A stretch of 64,000 bases of DNA from Lachnospiraceae bacterium. GTDB taxonomy: Bacteria; Bacillota; Clostridia; Lachnospirales; Lachnospiraceae. The stretch lies in the NCBI GenBank assembly GCA_910574865.1, contig CAJTDN010000016.1, positions 49,711-113,710 on the forward strand. Reading direction: 5' to 3'. Shown in pieces: positions 24,577-32,986 of the stretch (its first letter is position 1; each line of letters begins with the position of its first letter). The notes under the pieces were generated by a model. That model was not told the origin of the DNA and ran no database searches. It saw nothing but the letters and a program-made list of their open reading frames with translations. A program made the position numbers and the translations under genes.

Positions 24577-25512
24577 ATGGAAAAATATGGTTTTGGCGTG
24601 GACGTCGGCGGCACGACTTGCAAGATTGGCTTGTTCGAGATGGACGGGCATATCGTGGAAAAGTGGGAGATTAAGACCAATACGGACAACGCGGGCGCGT
24701 CGATTTTGGACGACGTGGCGGATGCCGTCTTGTCTAAGATGGAAGAGCGGGGGATTTCCCGGGACGACGTGCGCGGCATCGGTCTTGGCGTGCCGGGCGC
24801 GGTGGACGAAGAGGGGGTCGTACATAAGTGCGTGAACCTTGGCTGGGACGTCGTGAGCGTGGCGGAGGAGCTTTCCGCGAAGACCGGCATGTACGTGAAG
24901 GTGGCCAATGACGCGAACGTGGCCGCGCTTGGCGAGATGTGGCAGGGCGGTGGTGAAGGCTGCAAGGACATGGTCATGGTGACGCTGGGAACCGGGGTCG
25001 GCGGCGGCATCATCATAAATGGCAAGATTGTGGCCGGCGCGCACGGCGCGGGCGGCGAAATCGGCCACATGGTGGTCAACGAGGACGAGGAGGATGCTTG
25101 TGGCTGCGGGCTTCACGGATGTTTGGAGCAGTACACTTCGGCGACCGGCATCGTACGGATGGCAAAGAAGAAGATGGCGACGGAAAACCGCGAGACGATG
25201 CTGTCCACTTTTAAGGAATTGACGGCGAAGGATATTTTCGACGCGGCCAAGCAGCATGACGAGATGGCGAAAGAACTGGTGAACATGCTTTGCCGCGTGC
25301 TGGGGAAGGCCCTGGCTTCCATTGCGGCGGTGGCGGATCCGGAAGTGTTCGTCATTGGCGGCGGCGTGTCAAGGGCGGGCGTGATTCTGATTGAAGGAAT
25401 CGAGCGGTATTATAAGGAAAGCGCGTTCCACGCCTGCAAGGACGCGAAGATGGCATTGGCCACGCTGGGGAATGACGCGGGAATGTACGGATGCGTTAGG
25501 CTGTTGTTCTAA
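24577..25512 (+). CDS. ROK-family glucokinase
   Basis: A 311-residue sugar kinase that probably phosphorylates glucose with ATP. The phosphate-binding loop is GVDVGGTTCKIGLF; the catalytic Asp is in VANDANVAALGE; the zinc-binding ROK motif is CGCGLHGCLEQY with the upstream His in GEIGHMVV. GlkA-type ROK glucokinases of Firmicutes look like this. ATG 24577 has GGAGGAGG eleven bases upstream. Twenty-seven bases separate it from the diguanylate cyclase gene, so these two may be in one operon. In this setting it would also serve malQ-derived glucose. Confidence 0.93.
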   Translation: MEKYGFGVDVGGTTCKIGLFEMDGHIVEKWEIKTNTDNAGASILDDVADAVLSKMEERGISRDDVRGIGLGVPGAVDEEGVVHKCVNLGWDVVSVAEELSAKTGMYVKVANDANVAALGEMWQGGGEGCKDMVMVTLGTGVGGGIIINGKIVAGAHGAGGEIGHMVVNEDEEDACGCGLHGCLEQYTSATGIVRMAKKKMATENRETMLSTFKELTAKDIFDAAKQHDEMAKELVNMLCRVLGKALASIAAVADPEVFVIGGGVSRAGVILIEGIERYYKESAFHACKDAKMALATLGNDAGMYGCVRLLF

Positions 25513-25539
25513 TACATTGAAAAACGAGGGGGAAAACGA

Positions 25540-27117
25540 GTGTATACGATGTTAAAAATGCCGGTTGCGTGCTTGCTGCTGGTGGCATACTCCTTTTTCT
25601 ATTATTGGAAAAACAAGAAGTTGCGCACGCGCGCTTCCGATGTGTTCGTCATTATGGTGGTGATGGTGATTTGCAACCTGGTTGCGGACGTGGTCACGGA
25701 GTTTACCGTGAATAACCGGGACGTGGTTCCAGAACCGTTTAACTACGTGTGGCATGTCATTTTTTTGCTATCGATGTTAAGTGTCTGTTTTTTGATGTAT
25801 TATTATGTTGTTTCCTATATAGAGAGGGTCGGAAGTTACAAGAAAGCCTGGGAAAAAAGGTGGACTGCCGTTGTTTGGGCGGTTTGTGCCCTGGGAATCC
25901 TCTTGTTGCCGATAAGGTATGTCGATACCATCCATGGTTCTTATTCCCTGGGGGGGAAAGTGTACGTGCTTTATGCCGGTACCATTTACACGCTCGCATT
26001 GGTCGCATACAACATTTTTCGCTACGGCAAGGCGGTGGCGCCAGAAAAGCGGAACGTGATTTGCATGTCGGCGGCCATTTTTGCCACCTTTGCGGTGGTC
26101 CAGATTGTTTTTCCCTATATCCTGGTGACGGGACTTGGCATGTCAATGATGCTGATGGGCATCATGATGACGGCGGAGAGCCCGTACCAATATTATAACC
26201 GGAGGACGGGATTTTACAGCGAGCTGGGACTTCGGGAGTTTGCGGGGGAACTGCTTTATTGGAAGAAAGAATTCGTCCTCGTGGCCTATGTCTATTACGG
26301 GAACGCGGGCGTGGCGGGGAAGAGCGTCAGCCAGGCGGTGGCCTATATGTCGGAGCGTTTTCAGACGGTCAATTTTCAACTTGCAGATTACTGCGTCGCC
26401 TTTTTACTTCCAGAGGGCGCGAAGGCCGCGGGGAAATTGGACGAGGTTTTCGCCTTGGAAAAACATGGGGACGACGCGGGGGAAAGATACCAGGTGTTCC
26501 GGTATGACGGACGGAGCACGACGGACGAGGTCATTCAGGAGCTTTACGATTTCAAAGAAAAATATGGCAAGGCGGAACTGTATTACGACGAGTTGACAAA
26601 AGCCATGCGGCGGGGGGCGTTCACCCAGTATGCCACGGAAAAGCTTTCTGGGGAGCATGGCATCGCGATGCTGATGCTTGACGTGGACGATTTCAAGTCG
26701 ATTAACGACCGGTTTGGGCATTTTGTCGGCGACCAGGTGCTCCAGGCGGTCGCCCACGCGTTGAAGAAAAGCGTGCGCGGGCTTGACGTGGTCGGTCGAA
26801 TGGGCGGGGATGAGTTCGCCGTCCTGCTCGTGGACGTGGAGAGCGAGTCCGACGTGGAAGAAGTCGTCAAGCGGCTGAACGCGCGCATCAACCGGATTTG
26901 CCGCGAGAACGGGCACCTGGATTCGGTCAAGGAGGCGGAAGGCCGGGCGGACGCGGACGAGAGGTACGTCCACGTTTCCGTGGGCGGCAGACTGCACATG
27001 CCGTCGGACGGCGAGATGACGTTCGAGCGGTTGTACGTGGAGGCCGACAAGGCACTGTACAAGGCGAAGGAGCGTGGGAAAAACTGCTACGAGATTAACG
27101 GGGGATGCTTGCAATAG
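25540..27117 (+). CDS. Membrane-bound diguanylate cyclase (GGDEF)
   Basis: Makes the second messenger c-di-GMP from two GTP. The first ~220 residues hold about seven membrane helices like a 7TM sensor; a linker of ~110 residues follows; the GGDEF domain is at about 365-520. The active-site motif is intact (RMGGDEFAVL), with LDVDDFKSINDRFGH as the metal/nucleotide site. An RGLD inhibitory (I) site stands five residues before GGDEF, so product feedback is expected. The start is GTG 25540, seven bases behind GAGGGGG. No EAL or HD-GYP partner is in the window. The hairpin at 27220 ends the transcript. Confidence 0.93.
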   Translation: MYTMLKMPVACLLLVAYSFFYYWKNKKLRTRASDVFVIMVVMVICNLVADVVTEFTVNNRDVVPEPFNYVWHVIFLLSMLSVCFLMYYYVVSYIERVGSYKKAWEKRWTAVVWAVCALGILLLPIRYVDTIHGSYSLGGKVYVLYAGTIYTLALVAYNIFRYGKAVAPEKRNVICMSAAIFATFAVVQIVFPYILVTGLGMSMMLMGIMMTAESPYQYYNRRTGFYSELGLREFAGELLYWKKEFVLVAYVYYGNAGVAGKSVSQAVAYMSERFQTVNFQLADYCVAFLLPEGAKAAGKLDEVFALEKHGDDAGERYQVFRYDGRSTTDEVIQELYDFKEKYGKAELYYDELTKAMRRGAFTQYATEKLSGEHGIAMLMLDVDDFKSINDRFGHFVGDQVLQAVAHALKKSVRGLDVVGRMGGDEFAVLLVDVESESDVEEVVKRLNARINRICRENGHLDSVKEAEGRADADERYVHVSVGGRLHMPSDGEMTFERLYVEADKALYKAKERGKNCYEINGGCLQ

Positions 27118-27219
27118 GATGGTTCGTAATTATACAATAAGGAGCTCTTTGAGACGCCGAAGCCGGAACGTCTGGTGTCGAAAATATTCGAAATAGCGAC
27201 AAATGAGGGAGACTTAGAT

Positions 27220-27268
27220 AAAAGCCGATAACGCATAGTTAAAAATAAGGATATGGTTATCGGCTTTT
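27220..27268 (+). terminator. Terminator after the cyclase gene
   Basis: AAAAGCCGATAAC (27220-27232) pairs with GTTATCGGCTTTT (27256-27268); can work in both directions, as the next gene is convergent. Confidence 0.8.
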
Positions 27269-27312
27269 AGAGTGTTGGTAAGAAGGTATTATGTTGGTCA
27301 TTTTCTTGTACG

Positions 27313-28644
27313 TCAGTCTTCCATTTCCTCGAAGGCTTCCAGTCCTCGTTTGGCCTTGGCTTTTACGTCCCCGTGCCTTACGAAGAGCATCGTGACGAAG
27401 CTGCATGCCACGAAGAACGTGGCGTAAGGGAACAGCGTGTGGTAGCTGACGCGCAATAGGGAACCGGCGGCAATCGGCGTGATGACTTGTGCCGCCATGG
27501 AGGCGGTATAGTAGTAGCCGGTGAATTTCCCGATGTCGGAACCCTTGCACATTTCCACCACCATGGGCAGGGAATTGACGTTGATGGCCGCCCAGGCCAG
27601 TCCGACGGCGGCGAACGCGATATACATGACGATGTTAATCGACGTGAAGGTAATCGTCAGTATGTATCCGAGCAAAAAGCAGCACGCCAACAAAATGATG
27701 CCGAACTGTATGGTCTTCTTCCGGCCGATTTTGGCGGCCAGGGAGCCGATGGGGATGTAGGAGACGATGGCTCCCGCCGTGGCCACCATCAGGCAGGTGG
27801 AGGCGCCGCCGAGCCCTTCTCCCATGACTTGGCCGATATAGGTGGTAAACCAGGTCGTGACCGCGTTGTAGCCGGTAAACCAGAGGGCGATGGAAGCCAG
27901 AAGAAATCCAAGGGAACGCTTGACGGGGGCGGGCAGGACCTCGTTGCCCGAACCGTCGTCCTGCGCAAGGTCCCATTCGGGGTGCCTTTCTTCGAGCTCA
28001 TGGTTTTTCCTTGCCAGTTCCGGTTCTTTCGTCGTCATGAACAAGACCGCGATGGAGAGGAACATGATGGCGGAAACGACGATGAACAGCGGCTGGTAGT
28101 TGACGTGGTCAAGCCCTTGTACTTTGGAATTTGGATACATGACGGCGGCGACGATCAGGTAAAGGATGCCGCCCACCGCGCCCATCAGGTTGATGATGGC
28201 GTTGCCCTTGGAGCGCAAGGGCTTCGGGGTCACGTCCGGCATCAGGGCCACGGCCGGGGAACGGTACGTTCCCATGGCAATCAAAAGCAGCCCCAGCACG
28301 ATGATGAAGGATGCCGTCTTAAACGGGGAAGGCGCCGTGGCGTAGCCGTTGTCCAAAAGGGGCAGGATGTTGACAAGGATGATGGCGCAACCGGTTCCGA
28401 ACAAGATAAAAGGCATGCGCTTCCCGATGCGCGTGTTCGTCCGGTCGGAAATGGAGCCGAACAGTGGCAGCAGGAACAGTGCCAGAATGTTGTCCGCGGC
28501 CATGATCGCGCCGGAGAACGTCTCGTTCAAGTGGAACGTGTTGGTCAGAATCAGGGGGATGATGCTGTCATACATCTGCCAGAAAGCCGAGATGGACAAG
28601 AACGCCAGTCCGACCAGGATGGTACGTTTGTTGTTTAGTTTCAT
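27313..28644 (-). CDS. SLC45-type MFS sugar transporter
   Basis: A 443-residue major facilitator protein with about 12 helices. ADNILALFLLPLFGSISDRT is the helix II/loop 2-3 signature of the sucrose/disaccharide H+ symporter (SLC45/GPH-like) group, and TRIGKRMPFILFG is its basic loop. A large hydrophilic loop (about residues 205-255) precedes the second half. Start 28644 has CGGAGG six bases upstream, and a TTGTTT-17-TAAAAT promoter lies at 28754-28782. Probably imports a disaccharide. It stands alone, divergent from the phosphodiesterase gene. Confidence 0.88.
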   Translation of the reverse strand: MKLNNKRTILVGLAFLSISAFWQMYDSIIPLILTNTFHLNETFSGAIMAADNILALFLLPLFGSISDRTNTRIGKRMPFILFGTGCAIILVNILPLLDNGYATAPSPFKTASFIIVLGLLLIAMGTYRSPAVALMPDVTPKPLRSKGNAIINLMGAVGGILYLIVAAVMYPNSKVQGLDHVNYQPLFIVVSAIMFLSIAVLFMTTKEPELARKNHELEERHPEWDLAQDDGSGNEVLPAPVKRSLGFLLASIALWFTGYNAVTTWFTTYIGQVMGEGLGGASTCLMVATAGAIVSYIPIGSLAAKIGRKKTIQFGIILLACCFLLGYILTITFTSINIVMYIAFAAVGLAWAAINVNSLPMVVEMCKGSDIGKFTGYYYTASMAAQVITPIAAGSLLRVSYHTLFPYATFFVACSFVTMLFVRHGDVKAKAKRGLEAFEEMED

Positions 28645-28753
28645 GTTACACCTCCGAATTTTAGTTTGTTCCGCGGACGATGCCACGGTTGGGTTTACGC
28701 GTGTTCTCCCGGTCAATTGGTGTGATGATTGTCCGGGGAGAATAGTTAATACT

Positions 28754-28782
28754 ATTTTACAATATTTTTATATATTAAACAA
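28754..28782 (-). promoter_or_regulatory. Promoter of the SLC45-type gene
   Basis: Reverse-strand TTGTTT (28782-28777), 17-bp spacer, TAAAAT (28759-28754). Confidence 0.6.
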
Positions 28783-28905
28783 GCGGAGAAATTGACGAAA
28801 GGAAAGAAAAGGGATATATTAGTATGAAGAACTCGTGGTTTGAAAATTTCGTATTACGAAATAGCGAAGATTCGCGATTGTAAAATTGGCGGGAGGTATC
28901 GTATC

Positions 28906-29721
28906 ATGGCGAAACAAAAGAAAGGTTTATGGATGGCGGGGACGGCAGTCTTGACGTTCCCCTTGTTTTTGGCGGCTCCGTATAGGGCCTCGAAGGAGAA
29001 GAAGGCTCCCTTCTTATATCGAAATTTTGCGCATCGGGGCCTGCACACGGAGGACAAAAGCGTCCCGGAGAATTCTCTGGCGGCGTTTGCCGCGGCCACG
29101 GATGCCGGCTATGGAAGCGAACTGGACGTACAATTGTCGAAGGACGGGCAGGTCGTCGTGTTCCACGATGATACCCTGAACCGTGTCTGCGGGGTGGATG
29201 CCCGGGTGGAGGAAAAGACGTACGAGGAGCTTTGCGGGCTAAGTTTGTGTGGGACGGATCAGACGATACCGCTGTTTACGGAAGTGCTCGCGTGCGTCGG
29301 CGGCAGGGAACCCCTGATCGTGGAGCTGAAGGGCGGCGGCAGGAACGACGAATTGTGTGAAAAGACCTATGCGATATTGAAGGGCTACCAGGGGGATTAC
29401 TGCATCGAGAGTTTTCATCCCGGCATCGTCGCATGGTTTCGGTTCCATGCGCGCGAGGTGCTGCGCGGGCAGCTTGCCGCACCGGTCGAAAGCCTGGGAA
29501 AGAAAAACCTTGCCATGCGCATGGCGGCGGGGTGCCTTCTGGACTTCATCGGCAGGCCTCAGTTTATCGCGTATTGCATCGGGGAAAAGCCGTTTTCCGT
29601 AAAGGTGGCGGAGAGGCTGGGGGCGATGCGAGTGGCCTGGACTTCCCATGATTCGAAAAATGAAGAAGGTAATGACGCGGTGATTTTTGAATTTTACCGG
29701 CCGAAACCGAAATACCGCTGA
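28906..29721 (+). CDS. Glycerophosphodiester phosphodiesterase
   Basis: A 271-residue enzyme that splits glycerophosphodiesters into an alcohol and glycerol 3-phosphate. The GDPD barrel shows FAHRGLH with the catalytic His, PENSLAAFAAATDAG, ELDVQLSKDGQVVVFHDDTL with the second His, and IVELKG. One hydrophobic segment at about residues 8-27 anchors it to the membrane, so it may act on lipids or teichoic acid outside the cell. GGGAGG lies ten bases before the ATG at 28906. Single gene; a run of hairpins follows it. Confidence 0.92.
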   Translation: MAKQKKGLWMAGTAVLTFPLFLAAPYRASKEKKAPFLYRNFAHRGLHTEDKSVPENSLAAFAAATDAGYGSELDVQLSKDGQVVVFHDDTLNRVCGVDARVEEKTYEELCGLSLCGTDQTIPLFTEVLACVGGREPLIVELKGGGRNDELCEKTYAILKGYQGDYCIESFHPGIVAWFRFHAREVLRGQLAAPVESLGKKNLAMRMAAGCLLDFIGRPQFIAYCIGEKPFSVKVAERLGAMRVAWTSHDSKNEEGNDAVIFEFYRPKPKYR

Positions 29722-29725
29722 ATTG

Positions 29726-30071
29726 GTTACTATTCATGGCCTGCGGCCGCGATAGTAACGGCATTCGGCCATTTAAAATCGCCTACGGCGGTCCTAAGTG
29801 CCAGTGGCACTTGTTTAGGACGGACCGGAGCGGAAGCGTAGATGGCCGAAATGCTCCATCAATGCCATCACTTTATCGGACGGAGGCCGTGCGGCGGGGC
29901 GCACAGCCCCGTGAAAAGGAACTTGAATTGGTTACAATTCAGCCCCGCGCCAGCGCGGGTCCGAATTGTAACGGGCATCACCCGCATTTTTAGTTTGCCT
30001 ACGGCAAAGCGGGTGATGCATCGGCCAGATTTACGTGCATCCTCTCGGCCAATCAGCGTGGTGATTGGCCG
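29726..30071. repeat. Hairpin-rich gene-free stretch (five structured elements)
   Basis: From left to right: GTTACTAT/ATAGTAAC (29726-29759, family D); GCATTCGGCCAT/ATGGCCGAAATGC (29761-29854) enclosing element E1, GTCCTAA-GTGCC-AGT-GGCAC-TTTAGGAC (29791-29821); GTTACAATTC/GAATTGTAAC around CCCCGCGC/GCGCGGG (29931-29972, family D); GCATCACCCGC/GCGGGTGATGC with inner TTTGCC/GGCAAA (29975-30019); CGGCCAATCA/TGATTGGCCG (30046-30071). No gene is credible across 29722-30255. Confidence 0.8.
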
Positions 30072-30255
30072 GGGACTGAACTGTAACTTGAATTGTAAAA
30101 ATATCATAAAATTTATTATGTGGACGTTGCGGATGACATGGAAATTTGGTATGATAAAAAAGCTTTGAATGGAAATACTGTTTTGAAGCCTCATAATTTA
30201 TTGTCCTCCATGGGAAACATGGGGAAAGGGACGGAAAGGATCAGGTGAAGTGGTT

Positions 30256-30414
30256 ATGAAAAAATACATTTGCGAGCCATGCGGCTATGAGTATGACCCG
30301 GAGAAGGGCGATCCGGATGCGGGAATCGAGCCGGGCACGGCGTTCGAGGATTTGCCGGATGACTGGGTTTGCCCGATTTGCGGCATGGGAAAAGAAGTGT
30401 TCGTAGAAGCGTAG
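30256..30414 (+). CDS. Rubredoxin
   Basis: A complete 52-residue rubredoxin, a small cytoplasmic electron carrier with one Fe(Cys)4 centre. The ligands are Cys6 and Cys9 ([10 protein letters not shown]) and Cys39 and Cys42 ([10 protein letters not shown]), at standard spacing, with the conserved Tyr and Asp-Pro turn between them. In anaerobes it passes electrons to superoxide reductase or rubrerythrin for oxygen defence; neither is nearby. The ribosome site (CAGGTGAAG) is weak. It is a single-gene transcript with a strong terminator at 30489. Confidence 0.96.
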   Translation: MKKYICEPCGYEYDPEKGDPDAGIEPGTAFEDLPDDWVCPICGMGKEVFVEA

Positions 30415-30488
30415 GAAGTGGATGAAGTGAATGAATGTCACGCATGACTCGTGGCCGTGCGTGGCCACGGTGAAGGTACGGCGGAACG

Positions 30489-30531
30489 CGTCCAAAGAGC
30501 ATTGGTGTCTTATGGCTCTTTGGACGTTTTT
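30489..30531 (+). terminator. Rubredoxin terminator
   Basis: CGTCCAAAGAGC (30489-30500) pairs with GCTCTTTGGACG (30515-30526), then TTTTTG. Confidence 0.9.
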
Positions 30532-30564
30532 GTATTCACGAGCTTTTGCATTTGAAAAAACTAA

Positions 30565-30593
30565 TTGACGCATCGCGCCATATAGGATAAAAT
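30565..30593 (+). promoter_or_regulatory. Promoter of the symporter gene
   Basis: TTGACG (30565-30570), 17-bp spacer, TAAAAT (30588-30593). Confidence 0.7.
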
Positions 30594-30688
30594 AAAACAA
30601 TTAGGATTACGAAAAGGGGAAAGAACGTGGTAATCCGCGAGAACCTTGTTTCTTGGAAAAGGAATTGGAGAATTGGAGGACTTTATGG

Positions 30689-32077
30689 ATGGAGAAAAGA
30701 AAGAGAAGTAACTTTACGGGTTCGCTGGGCTTCGTCTTGGCGGCCGCGGGAAGTGCGGTGGGATTGGGGAACATATGGCGGTTTCCCTATCTGGTGGCAA
30801 AGGACGGCGGGGGCATTTTTATTTTATGCTACCTGGTGTTGGCGCTGACGTTCGGCTTCGCGCTGTTGACGACGGAAATTGCCATCGGGCGAAAGACGGG
30901 GCAGAGCCCTTTGACGGCGTACAAGGTGATTCACCCAAAATGGGGCTTTATCGGCGTGCTGGCATGCCTGGTGCCAATCATCATCCTGCCGTATTATTGT
31001 ACCATCGGGGGGTGGGTTTTGAAGTACTTGGTCGCGTTTCTGACCGGCGGGGGGACGGACGCGGCGGCTGACGGATATTTTACCGGCTTTATCACCGGGG
31101 ACTGGCAGCCAATCGTGTTTTTGGTCATTTTCCTGGCCGCGACCTCGTTCATCGTGTATAGCGGGGTCAACAAGGGAATTGAGAATTATAGCAAGATTTT
31201 GATGCCGATTCTTTTGGCCTTGATTATCGGTATCGCGGTTTACAGCCTGACGCTTAGCCATACGGACGAGGGCGGCGTCACGAGAACTGGTCTGGAGGGA
31301 CTTCGGATTTATTTGATTCCCAATTTCGAGGGGATGACGTTGCGCAAGCTGATGATTGTCATCATGGACGCGTTGGGGCAATTATTCTTCTCCATCAGCG
31401 TGGCGATGGGCATCATGGTGGCGTACGGTTCCTACGCGAAAAAGGACACGAACCTGATGAAGTCCATCAACCATATCGAAATTTTTGACACGCTCGTGGC
31501 ATTGCTTGCCGGCATGTTGATCGTACCCGCGGTGTTCACGTTCATGGGTACGGAGGGAATGTCGGCCGGACCGGGACTGATGTTCGTGTCCCTGCCGAAG
31601 GTGTTCCGGGCGATGGGCTTCGCTGGAAACGTCATCGGAACCTTGTTCTTCGTGATGGTATTTTTCGCGGCGGTGACTTCCGCGGTTTCCGTCGAGGAGG
31701 CCATCGTGTCGAGCATCATGGACAAGTTCAAGTTTACCAGGCATAAAAGCACGATGTTAGTAACCGTTTATGCGTTGGTTTTCGGTCTCGTCGTATGCTT
31801 TGGTTATAATTTCCTTTATTTTGAATTCACGCTGCCAAACGGGACGGTCGGACAGATTTTGGACATCATGGACTATATCAGCAACAACTGCCTGATGCCG
31901 CTGGTTGCTTTGCTCACGTGCCTGCTGGTTGGCTGGGTGGTCAAGCCGAAGACGGTGATAGACGAGGTGACGATTGGCGGTTACAAGTTCCAGAGGAAGA
32001 TGCTCTACGTTATCATGATCAAGGTGGTGGCGCCGGTCATGCTCGTCGCGCTTTTGCTGCAGTCCGTGGGGATTTGA
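30689..32077 (+). CDS. Sodium-dependent amino-acid transporter (NSS/SNF family)
   Basis: A 462-residue LeuT-fold symporter. AAAGSAVGLGNIWRFPYL is the family signature in helix 1 forming the sodium and substrate site; helix 6 carries FSISVAMGIMVAYGSYAKKD. About 11 helices are seen, one fewer than LeuT, as is common in bacterial tryptophan/tyrosine-type members. The start was placed at ATG 30689, nine bases behind GGAGG, rather than upstream in-frame ATG 30653. Likely imports an aromatic or neutral amino acid with Na+. The next gene, thrH, follows after a repeat-filled 217-bp gap. Confidence 0.9.
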   Translation: MEKRKRSNFTGSLGFVLAAAGSAVGLGNIWRFPYLVAKDGGGIFILCYLVLALTFGFALLTTEIAIGRKTGQSPLTAYKVIHPKWGFIGVLACLVPIIILPYYCTIGGWVLKYLVAFLTGGGTDAAADGYFTGFITGDWQPIVFLVIFLAATSFIVYSGVNKGIENYSKILMPILLALIIGIAVYSLTLSHTDEGGVTRTGLEGLRIYLIPNFEGMTLRKLMIVIMDALGQLFFSISVAMGIMVAYGSYAKKDTNLMKSINHIEIFDTLVALLAGMLIVPAVFTFMGTEGMSAGPGLMFVSLPKVFRAMGFAGNVIGTLFFVMVFFAAVTSAVSVEEAIVSSIMDKFKFTRHKSTMLVTVYALVFGLVVCFGYNFLYFEFTLPNGTVGQILDIMDYISNNCLMPLVALLTCLLVGWVVKPKTVIDEVTIGGYKFQRKMLYVIMIKVVAPVMLVALLLQSVGI

Positions 32078-32079
32078 CC

Positions 32080-32280
32080 GAAAGCAACTTAGTGAATCCG
32101 AGCGTAGCGAAGGATGAACTTAGTGCGAGGTCGTTCTTTGAGATTAGCGAGACCGGAAGTCGAGCTTAGCGAAAAGAACTTCCGCTGAAAGCAACTTAGT
32201 GAATCCGAGCGTAGCGAAGGATGAACTTAGTGCGAGGTCGTTTGAAAGCAACTTAGTGAAAGCAACTTAATGAAATGACA
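32080..32280 (+). repeat. Two identical 56-bp repeats with partial copies
   Basis: The units at 32080-32135 and 32187-32242 are identical and begin GAAAGCAACTTAGTGAATCC; fragments follow at 32244-32272. Between them lies GTTCTTT/AAAGAAC (32133-32178). Each unit can fold through ATCC/GGAT around GAGCGTAGCG. Weaker relatives (GAAAGCAACTTGG) are at 24447. Confidence 0.85.
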
Positions 32281-32294
32281 TCGGAGGGAAAAGT

Positions 32295-32897
32295 ATGGAT
32301 ATCGTATGTTTGGATTTGGAAGGGGTGCTGGTGCCCGAAATCTGGATCGCGTTTTCAGAGGCCAGCAAGATACCGGAGCTTACGCGGACGACGCGCGACG
32401 AGCCGGATTATGACAAGCTGATGAACTGGCGGCTGGGCATATTGAAGGAGCATGGCCTGGGACTGAAGGAGATTCAAAGGACCATCGAGAAAATCGAGCC
32501 GCTTCCCGGAGCCAGGGAGTTTTTGGACGAGCTGCGGTCGCTTACGCAGGTTGTCATCATCAGCGACACGTTTTCCCAGTTCGCGGGTCCTTTGATGAAG
32601 AAGCTGGGGTGGCCGACCATTTTTTGCAATTCGCTCGAGGTGGCGGATGACGGGTGCATCGCGGGATTCACGATGCGCGTGGAAAATTCGAAATACGCGA
32701 CGGTGAAAGCGTTGCAGTCCATCGGGTTCGAGACGATTGCCAGCGGGGACAGCTTTAACGACCTGGCGATGATCGAGGCCAGCAAGGCGGGCTTTTTATT
32801 CCGCAGCACGGATGCCATCAAGGCGGCGCATCCGGAGCTGCAGGCGTTCGAGGAGTACGACGAGCTGCTTGCGGCCATCAAAGAGGCGTTGGATTGA
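32295..32897 (+). CDS. thrH: Phosphoserine phosphatase/homoserine phosphotransferase
   Basis: A 200-residue HAD-superfamily enzyme. The N-terminus CLDLEGVLVPEIWIAF, where the family Asp pair is DLE, and the following TTRDEPDYDKLMNWRL closely match ThrH of Pseudomonas. It dephosphorylates phosphoserine and can pass the phosphate to homoserine. Motif II is VVIISDTFSQF, the Lys motif is in VENSKYATVKAL, and motif III is ASGDSFNDLAMI. GGAGG stands eight bases before the ATG. It is followed closely by the NhaC-type gene; its pairing with a Na+-amino-acid symporter fits serine or threonine metabolism. Confidence 0.93.
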   Translation: MDIVCLDLEGVLVPEIWIAFSEASKIPELTRTTRDEPDYDKLMNWRLGILKEHGLGLKEIQRTIEKIEPLPGAREFLDELRSLTQVVIISDTFSQFAGPLMKKLGWPTIFCNSLEVADDGCIAGFTMRVENSKYATVKALQSIGFETIASGDSFNDLAMIEASKAGFLFRSTDAIKAAHPELQAFEEYDELLAAIKEALD

Positions 32898-32986
32898 AGA
32901 AAGCCGGCGCGGCATGCGTCGGCCGAGTGGAAACGGCCATTAAGGGGGCGTTGGGATAAATACATAAGAGAGTGAGGGAAAGTGTA

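Noticed and set aside
29736..30194. Several frames of 80-108 codons on both strands
   Set aside because: They read through nested hairpins, lack ribosome sites and start codons in sensible places, and resemble no protein.
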